Shown here: one piece after another, positions 1 through 9,800 of the stretch | Layout: each line of letters begins with the position of its first letter | Position numbering within the stretch: the first letter of the stretch is position 1 | Assembly: GCF_021245735.1 (NCBI RefSeq) | Contig: NZ_JAJISB010000003.1 | Location: 1-64,000, forward strand | Length of the DNA: 64,000 nucleotides | Direction: 5' to 3' | Source of the DNA: Brevibacillus daliensis | GTDB lineage: Bacteria; Bacillota; Bacilli; Brevibacillales; Brevibacillaceae | Notes under the pieces: model-generated | Database searches by the model: none | Told to the model about the DNA's origin: nothing | The model's input: only the letters and a program-made list of their open reading frames with translations | Translations under genes and position numbers: made by a program

Positions 1-25
1 TGGAAATATGTACCCCTTCTTGATA

Positions 26-112
26 AGACCTATACCTCTGCATGAGGTTGAAGCTACGATGCTAGGTCTGCAAAAGGGTGCTTGAAATAAGCACTCGACA
101 CATGTGGAGTGC
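26..112 (+). ncRNA. structured transposon-end RNA-like segment
   Basis: Several short perfect stems are nested here: AGACCTA (26-32) with TAGGTCT (63-69), CCTC (35-38) with GAGG (44-47), GTGCTT (78-83) with AAGCAC (89-94), and GCACTC (91-96) with GAGTGC (107-112). The last two overlap and are mutually exclusive. The final hairpin recurs at 14953-14974 with 21 of 22 bases identical. Dense stems followed by a hairpin at 173-203 resemble the right end and guide-RNA scaffold (omega RNA) of IS200/IS605 TnpB or IscB elements. The protein part would lie upstream of the window, so this is inference. Confidence 0.3.
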
Positions 113-172
113 TGTGTGTTGCTAACTAAGGAATAGTACTCGGATACCACATTTACCTAGAAAAACACTATA

Positions 173-211
173 GAAGTTCAAGCATCATTTCAGCTTGAGC
201 TTCTATTTTTC
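173..211 (+). terminator. hairpin with T-rich tail
   Basis: GAAGTTCAAGC (173-183) pairs with GCTTGAGCTTC (193-203) through one G.T pair, followed by TATTTTTCTT. It works as an intrinsic terminator or as the right-end hairpin of the element suspected at 26-112. Confidence 0.5.
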
Positions 212-846
212 TTATACTGACGATATCTGAGCAGAACTATTTAAGCGTCGTTTACAGATTTCCGTTATTCCCATACTGGCAGCATGTTAATTACAAAGGC
301 TCTTTGCCAAATTTTGCACCTGATTAGTGAAAGAGAAATATATCAATTGCACCTAACATAGGTACAATGTCTCTCCATCTTGGGGGACTTCCAACTTCTT
401 CTTCCCATAAAAATACTCCTTTCGACCTTAGCTCAATTATAACTTAGAAGTTATCTGGGGTCTCATGGGGTCAGTATACAAGGATAGTAAACAGTCTGGA
501 GAAAAAAAGATCCAAATCCAGGTTCATATTGGGATGTGGCTCGTAGGGGCATTGTAGTTTTATGTCGTTTAATTACTAAAATAGAAGGATTTTGATAATT
601 TATGTTGAATTAACTCGGAAATACATTTTCTTACAAGTATTTATTAAAGAGTAAAGATGGGAGGTGGACAAAATAAGGATAGGATGGGATAAACGGGCTA
701 TCGAGCCAATAGCATCATGGAGCAAAAGGTATGAAGAAGTGAAATATACTCGATAATATATGCTATTGTGTGCATATTTTATAGAAATTGGCAGAATAAA
801 GATTATCTGTATGTCGAAATAAAATGTATGGGATGGTGAAACATCA
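212..846. other. gene-free leader upstream of the NRPS
   Basis: About 630 bases without a convincing gene on either strand. It is AT-rich and presumably holds the NRPS promoter and leader, but I cannot single out a promoter. On the minus strand near 318-440 a short open stretch looks faintly protein-like, but I could not assign it. Confidence 0.4.
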
Positions 847-3800
847 GTGAAAAAATTTTTAAGTGAAGGTATTACTTTAGGAAGTTACATTGAGAATAGT
901 ACAGAGATAGAGTTCTCTCCAGAAAGTATGAATTTTACGATTAATACCTCGCTTACAAACAGAATGAAAGCAATTGCCGAAAAAGATAAGAATTCAGTGA
1001 ACACCCTTTTGTTTACTGCATTTGCAATTTTATTGTTTAAGTATACCCGTGAAGAAGAAAATATTATTGAAAATATAGTTTCAACTGAGAATATCAGTAA
1101 TCAATACAGTTATTCTTTTATTAAGAATGCGATAAATGAAAATGAAACTTTTAGAAGTGCAAGTGTGGAAGAAAATGTTCAATTCGCTGAATTTTCAGGC
1201 GGTTTTAATAAGGCGGACAATTATCACAATGTTATCTTTGATACTGTGACTATGCTGAAGGAAATTCCTTTGTTAAAAGAACTTAAGTTTGGTATATGGA
1301 TTAGATTTAGTGAAATTTCGCAAGGAATAAATGGGAGAATCGAATTTAACGCAAGCCTTTTTGATAAAAATGAAATTAAAAATTTCTCTGAATGTTTTAT
1401 CAATATATTAAAAGAAGTAACAGAGAATCCGGAAATTAAAGTGTGCGAAATAGACATGCTTTCAGATGTAGAAAAGAAGAGGATTTTAGTAGAATTCAAT
1501 GACACCAAGGAAGAATTTCCCAAAGACAAAACGATATCTGTGTTATTTGAGGAGCAAGTTGAAAGGACACCGGATAACATAGCAGTAGTTTATGAAGATA
1601 AGAAATTAACCTATAGAGAACTGAATGAGAAAGCGAATCAATTGGCAAGGGTGCTGCGGTATAAAGGTGTAGTGCCGGACAGCATTGTAGGAATAATGGT
1701 AGAGCCATCGATAGAAATGCTGATCGGAATAATGGCAACGCTAAAAGCGGGTGGAGGATACCTGCCTATAGACACCAAGTATCCTAAGGAAAGGATACAA
1801 TATATGCTTGAAGATAGCAGAACAAGCATATTACTTGCACAAAAGGATTTGTTGGAAATAGATTTTAGGGGAGAAATAATCGACCTGAACAATGAAGAAG
1901 AATATTCAACGGAAGGAGAAAATCTAAAAAGTGTAAATAGCTCAAATGCATTAGCCTATGTGATATATACCTCCGGGTCTACAGGAAAGCCTAAGGGAGT
2001 TATGGTAGAACATATTAGCTTAGTGAATTTATGCATTTGGCATAACAATTATTATGAAGTAGATGAATCTGATAAAGCAGCAAAATACGCAGGAGTCGGG
2101 TTTGATGCTTCTGTATGGGAGATATTCCCATATCTTATATCCGGTGCTTCCATACATATCATCAGTGACGAATTGAAACTTGATGTCAATAAGTTAAATA
2201 AATACTTTGAGGAGAACGAAATATCAATAGGCTTCATGCCGACTCAAGTTTTTGAACAATTCATAAGATTGGAAAATAATTCATTACGGAGATTATTAAC
2301 GGGAGCTGATACGCTCAGATATACAGAGAATAAGAACTATGAGATATACAATAACTATGGCCCGACAGAGTATACTGTTGTATCGACAAGCTTTAAGATA
2401 GATCGGGAATATGAAAATATACCTATTGGAAGACCAATAAGTAACACAAAGATATATATTGTTGATAAAAATAATAATCTTCAGCCAATAGGTGTTCCAG
2501 GAGAGATATGTTTATCAGGTAGCGGTATTTCAAGGGGATATTTACATAATGAAGATTTAAGTAAGGAAAAATTCATAGAAAATCCTTTTGAATCAGGCAC
2601 ATACATGTATAAAACAGGAGATTTAGGAAGATGGCTGACCGATGGAAACATAGAATTCCTGGGTAGGATAGATAGCCAGGTAAAAATAAGGGGCTATCGA
2701 ATCGAACTTGGAGAAATCGAAAGCCAGTTACTGAAATATGAAGGAATTAAGCAGGCAGTTGTGCTGGATAGAGAGGATGGACAAGGAAATAAGTACTTAT
2801 GTGCCTATATTGTATCCGAAGAAGAGATAACAGTACCAGAGTTAAGGAAAAACCTGTCTCAAAGCTTACCGACCTATATGATACCGACATATTTTATGCA
2901 AATAGAAAAAATGCCTGTAACACCCAATGGCAAGATAAATAGAAGGGCACTGCCAAAACCGGACGGAGAAATCGATACAGGAGTGGAATATATCGCTCCA
3001 AGAAATGAAGTAGAAGAAAAGCTTGTGAAAATATGGAATGAAGTATTAGAAGTAGACAGGATCGGAATAAATGATGACTTCTTCACTTTAGGAGGAGATT
3101 CATTAAAGGCTATAAAAATTGTGTTAATGATACAAAGAGAGCTAAATGCTGATATATCTGTAGGTGAAATATTTAGCCATCTGACTGTAAGAGAGCTGGG
3201 AGAATATATAGGGAAAACGAAAGAAGCTGTATATTCACCCATAGAAGTTGTAGAAGAAAAGGAACTGTATGAAGTATCCTCGGCTCAAAAAAGAATGTTT
3301 GCCCTACATCAGTTTTCAAAACAGGAGACCAATTATAATCTACCCTTCCTATTGCTTTTAGAAGGCGGGCTGGAAAGAAATAAAGTTGAAGAAACCTTGA
3401 GAAAGTTTGTCCAAAGACATGAAGCCTTCAGAACTTCCTTTGAATTGGAAGCTGGAGAAATCATGCAGAGAATTCATCAAACTGTTGAATGTAAGGTGGA
3501 ATATGAAGAAATAAACACAGATTCAGAAGAAATAATTAAGTGTGAAGTAGAGAAATTCGTAAAACCCTTTGATTTATCAAAAGCGCCCCTTTTAAGGGTG
3601 AAGCTTATTAGGCTTGCAGCAGAGAAGCATATGTTAATGTTTGATATGCATCACATCATATCAGACGGTACTTCCATGGGTATTTTTATGGAGGAATTCA
3701 CAAAGCTGTATAAAGGTGAAAGCCTAGAAGAGCTAAGCGTACAGTATAAGGATTATTCTGCCTGGGAAAATAAAATGCTGGAATCCGAGGCAATGAAAAA

Positions 3801-6800
3801 ACACGAAAAATATTGGACAGAGATATTCAGTGATGGCATACCAGTACTAGATTTACCAATGGATTATCAAAGGCCAGCTCTTCAAAGCTTTGAAGGGGAA
3901 AGTATTGGCTTTAGACTAGACAAGAGACTAACAGAAAAGCTGAAGAAAGTAGGTAAGGATAACGGAGCAACCTTGTACATGACTTTATTATCTGCCTACA
4001 ATATATTGTTAGCCAAATACAGTGGGCAGGAAGATGTAGTCGTGGGTTCAGCGACAGCAGGCAGATCCCATGATGATTTGCAGGGAGTAGTGGGTATGTT
4101 TGTAAATACCTTGGCTATGAGAAACTACCCTGAAGGAAAGAAAAGCTTTGCTGAATTTCTAGGAGAGGTAAAGAAAAATGCATTACGTGCATATGAAAAT
4201 CAGAATTATCCGTTTGATAGATTGGTGGAAGCACTACATCTAAGAAAAGATGTAAGCAGGAATCCGTTGTTTGATACGATGCTTGTGCTACAGAATACGG
4301 ATACGAAAGAAATTGAACTTGAAAATATAAGCATAAGAGAATATGCGTATAAAGGTAAAGTATCCAAGTTTGATATGACTTTGGAAGCAGAAGAAGTAGG
4401 GGAAGAAATAAAATGTAATTTAGAATATTGCACCAAGCTATTTAAGAGAGAAACCATCGAAAGAGTAATTCAACATTATATCAACATAGTAAAGGTAGTA
4501 ACAGAGAATCCGGAAATAAAACTATGTGAAATAGACATGCTTGTAGAGGAAGAGAGACATAAGCTACTGCATGAATTCAATGACACCTATGCAGAATATC
4601 CAAGGGGCAAATCTATTCATGAGTTGTTTGAGGAGCAAGTTGAAAGGACACCGGATAATATAGCAATAGTATATGAAGATAAGAAACTTACTTACAGGGA
4701 GCTAAACAGCAAGGCGAATCAGGTTGCTAGAACTTTGAGAATTGAGGGAATAGAGGAGAATAAGACCGTAGGTATTTTAATTTCCAGATCTGCTGAACTT
4801 CTCATAGGTATACTTGGAGTGTTGAAGGCAGGAGGAACATATCTGCCTATAGATACGCAATACCCAACAGATAGAATTGAATATATGCTGAAGGATAGCG
4901 GTACAGGCATTTTGTTGACACAGGAAAGCTACCGTAAGCAGACGGAAGGATTGGGTATAAAAGTAGTAGGGATAGAAAAAATTCTGGAAACGTCCGAAGA
5001 ATCCGTAGGTAATTTGAATCTCAAGTATCGTCCGGATAGACAGATGTACCTTATCTATACCTCAGGTTCTACTGGGAACCCAAAGGGAGCCACGGTAAGA
5101 GCCGATTCTTTTTCTAACCTTATGAACTGGTTTACAAGGGATTTTGAAATAAATGAAAGCGACAATATCCTCTTAATAGCACCTGTAGGTTTCGATTTAG
5201 CTCAAAAGAATCTTTACGCGTCCCTCATAAAAGGGGGGAGGCTGATTGTGCTTCCAGAAAAGATTTACAGCTATAACAATGTTCTTACACTGATGGACGA
5301 GCAAAAAATCACGATCGTGAATTGTACTCCTAGTGCATTTCAGTTAATCGTTGATACATCATCGGACTATCATGAATTAAGGCAATTGAAGTGGGTATTT
5401 TTAGGCGGTGAACCAATAAACATCCCTAAATTGTTAAGCTGGATAGATACACCATACTATCAGGCGGAGATAGTAAACACCTATGGCCCGACAGAGTGTA
5501 CGGATATAGCGACATACTACAGAATACCGAATGAACAGATAAATAATATAGAAGTAGTACCGATAGGTAAGCCAATTGACAACGTAAAGCTGTATATTGT
5601 CAATAAAGATTATCAGTTGCTTACAGTTGGACAACCAGGAGAACTGTGTATAGCTGGTGACAGTTTAGGAACAGGGTATATGAACAAACCGGAGCTGACA
5701 GCAGAGAGGTTTGTGCCTAACCCCTTTGTACCGGGAACAAGAATGTACAGAACAGGAGACCTAGCAAGATGGCTGCCTGATGGCAACGTAGAATACCTGG
5801 GGAGGATAGATCACCAGGTGAAAATACGGGGCTTCCGGATCGAACTGGGGGAGATAGAAAACCAGCTGCTTTTCTATCCAAACGTAAAGGAAGCAGTAGT
5901 AGTAGCAAGAGGAGAAGGCGGAAGCAAGTACCTATGTGCATACATAGTAGGAGACAAAGAACTAACGGTAGGCGAGCTAAGAGAATATTTATCGAAGGTA
6001 TTGCCGGACTACATGGTACCGTCATACTTCGTACAATTGGACAGATTTCCGTTGACACCAAACGGTAAGGTTGACAGGAAGGCGTTACCCGAACCTGATG
6101 GAAGCATGGAAACAGGGACAGAATATGAAGCACCAAGAAACGAAATGGAAGAGAAATTGGCAAAGATATGGCAGGAAGTGCTTGGGGTAGAGAAAGTAGG
6201 AATAAATGACAACTTCTTTGTCTTGGGAGGACATTCATTAAAGGCCATAAAAATGGCAGCAATTGTACAAAGAGACTTACTGGCTGAAATATCTGTAGAT
6301 GAAACATTTAAAAACCCAACGGTAAGGGAACTGGCAGAATATATAGGAAATACCAAGGAAGCTGAATATTCACCGATAGAAGCTGTAGAAGAAAGGGAAC
6401 TCTATGAGGTATCCTCGGCTCAAAAGAGATTGTTTGCCTTACATCAGTTCTCGAAGGAAGAAATCAGTTACAATATCCCGTACGTATTGGTTTTCGAAGG
6501 CAAACTGGATAGAGATAAGCTATCGGAAAGCTTTGCCAAGCTTGTGCAAAGACATGAAGTTTTCAGAACCTGCTTTGAAGTGGAAGATGGAGAAATAAAG
6601 CAGAAAATTCATGAAGCTGTTGAATTTAGAGTGGAATACGAAGAGAGAAACACAGACTCTGAAGAGATGGTCACCTCTGAGGCGGAAAAATTCGTAAAAC
6701 CCTTTGATTTAGCAAAAGCTCCCCTTTTAAGGGTGAAGCTTATTAAGCTTGCAACAGAGAAGCATGTTGTAATGATTGATATGCATCACATCATATCTGA

Positions 6801-9800
6801 TGGTACTTCCATGGGTATTATTTTGGAGGAATTCACAAAGCTGTATAAAGGTGAAGATTTAGAAGAGCTGAAAGTACAGTATAAGGATTATTCTGCCTGG
6901 GAACATAAAATGTTAGAGTCCGAGGCTATGAAAAAACAAGAAGAATATTGGACAAAGATATTCAGCGATGAAATACCTGTATTGAATTTGCCAATTGATT
7001 ATCCGAGACCGAGTTTTCAGAGTTTTGAAGGGGAAAACATAGGATTTAGTCTGGACAAGCATGTAACAGAAAAGCTGAAGAACATATGCAAGACTAAGGA
7101 AGTAACCTTGTATATGACGTTACTGTCAGCCTACAATGTATTGCTTTCAAAGTATAGCGGACAAGAAGATATCGTAGTAGGTTCACCGATATTGGGCAGA
7201 TCGCATGCTGATCTGCAACATATGGTAGGAATGTTCGTAAACACTCTTGCCATGAGAAACTATCCTGGAAGAACGAAGACTTTTGCTGGATTTCTACAGG
7301 AAGTAAAGAAAAATGCCTTGTGCGCATATGAAAATCAAAATTATCAATTTGATCGATTGGTGGAAAATCTAAATCTACGAAAAGATTTAAGTAGAAATCC
7401 ATTGTTTGACACGATGTTTGTGCTACAGAATACGGATGCTAAAGAAATTGAGCTTGATGAGGCAAGGATTAAACAGCTTCAATTTGAAAGAGGCGTTTCC
7501 AAGTTTGATATAACTTTAGGAGCAGAAGAAAAAGGGGAGGAAATACGCTTTGAGTTAGAGTATTGTACCAAGCTGTTTAAGAGAGAAACCATAGAACGAA
7601 TGATTGAGCATTTTAAGAATATAGTAAAGGCAGTAACAGAGAATCCGGAAATACAGCTATGCAAAATAGAGATGCTTTCAGAGGAAGAGAAAAAGGAAAT
7701 AGTAGTCGATTTCAATAACACGAAAACACAATATCCCATGGATAAAACCATCTGCGAAGTCTTTGAGGAACAAGTAAAAAAGACACCGGACAATATAGCA
7801 GTAGTATATGAAGATAGGAAATTAACCTACAGGGAACTAAATGAGAAAGCAAATCAATTGGCAGGAGTGTTAAGAGGTAAAGGTGTAAAAGCAGACACAA
7901 TCGTCGGAATAATGGTGGATAGATCAGTTGAGCTGATGGTTGGAATCATGGGAATAATAAAAGCTGGGGGAGCCTATTTGCCAATTTCTCCGGAATATCC
8001 GAGTGACAGGATAAAATATATGCTGGAGGATAGTAAAGCTACCCTGTTGCTGACACAAAAACATCTGGTGCATACGATACAGTTTGATGGAATTGCATTA
8101 GATTTAGAAGACGAACAACTATATCAAGGCAATAAAATGAATTTAGAAATAGTAAACAATTCCAATGATCTTGCCTATGTAATCTATACCTCTGGTTCAA
8201 CGGGCAGGCCAAAAGGAGTTATGATCCAGCATGGTAACGTTATTAATCTTGTTACAGGGCTAGGTAAAATAATTTATGATCAATATACTGGGCCATTACA
8301 TGTAGCTTTGGTTGCACAATATGTTTTTGATGCTTCAGTCAAGCAGATATTTGCCAGTTTGTTGAGAGGTGACTGCCTGCATATTATCCCGGAAGACTAC
8401 AGAACCATAGGGGAAAAACTTGTAGAATACTACATTGATAACTCAATAGATGTTTCAGATGGAACGCCGTCTCATCTTAAATTGATATTGAGTGATAACA
8501 GAGAAAAAATAAAGGATATGACCGTCAAGCATTTTATATTAGGCGGAGAAGAATTGACCGTTCAAGCAGTTAAAGACTTATTCACACTTTGCGGTGAGAG
8601 AAAACCTGAGATAACCAATATATACGGGCCAACCGAATGCTGCGTGGACTCGACAGCCTTCTTGATTGACCGTGAGCGTCTTGATCTGTTGAACACTATT
8701 CCTATTGGTCGTCCGTTAGTCAATTATCGTGTATACGTATTGGACAAAGATAATAATCCTCAGCCGGTAGGGGTAGCAGGAGAACTATGTATAGCAGGAG
8801 ACGGACTGGCAAGAGGTTATCTCAATAACCCGGAGCTGACAGAAGAAAAATTTGTAGCAAATCCATTTGCCCCAGGGGAAAGGATGTATAAGACAGGAGA
8901 CCTTGTAAAATGGCTGGCCGATGGGAATATAGAATTTTTAGGCCGTATAGACCATCAGGTAAAAATCAGAGGCTACCGCATTGAAATAGGGGAGATTGAG
9001 GCTACGATCAAGAGACATCCTTCCGTTCAAGACTCAGTCGTACTAGTTCGCGAGGATAGCGCGGGAGAAAACAGAATAGTAGCGTACATTGTTCCAAAGA
9101 CAAACAGTGATGAGAAATATAGTGAAGCGGGATTAAAGGAATACGTAAAGAAAAAACTTCCCCAATACATGGTTCCGGCTAAATTTGTTCAGCTTGAGTC
9201 TATACCGTTGAATACCAATGGTAAGGTTGACCGTTTTGCACTTCCTGAACCTGATATGCTGCAAAGAGATTCGGATGAAGGCTTTATCGCACCAAGGAAC
9301 AAAGAAGAAATTGAAATGGCTGAAATTTGGGCCCAAATACTAGGAATTGAGAAAATAGGCATTGATGACGATTTCTTTGATTTAGGTGGAGATTCTTTTA
9401 AAGCCATTAAGCTGGTAAGAAGCATTAGCAACAACTTAGGGGTAATGGAGCTGTTTAAGAATTCAACGGTTCGTGAATTGGTAGCTTATTTATCAAAAGA
9501 TGTAGCAAATAATAGAACTATGCTGCATGAGCTTACAAAACCTGTTGATGAAAAAAATAAAGTTGTATCACTCATTTGCTTTCCTTACGGTGGAGGAAGC
9601 GCGATATCTTATCAACCTTTAGCTAATTCCCTACCGAAAAATTATTCGCTTTATGCCGTTGAGCTTCCAGGCCATGACTACAGTTGCCCCGATGAAGAAT
9701 TGGTTTCAATCGAGGAGAGCGCAGCTCGTTGCTTGGAGGAAATCATACAAAAGGTTAAAGGGCCTGTAGTTCTTTATGGACATTGTCTGGGTGCCACAAT

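Noticed and set aside
212-460. Minus-strand stretch near 318-440 that reads loosely like a hydrolase fragment
   Set aside because: Too short, no start or family motif that I can name with confidence.
5717-6307. 196-codon minus-strand frame inside the NRPS gene
   Set aside because: Leu/Pro-rich translation, no ribosome binding site, lies wholly opposite conserved A-domain codons; a shadow frame.
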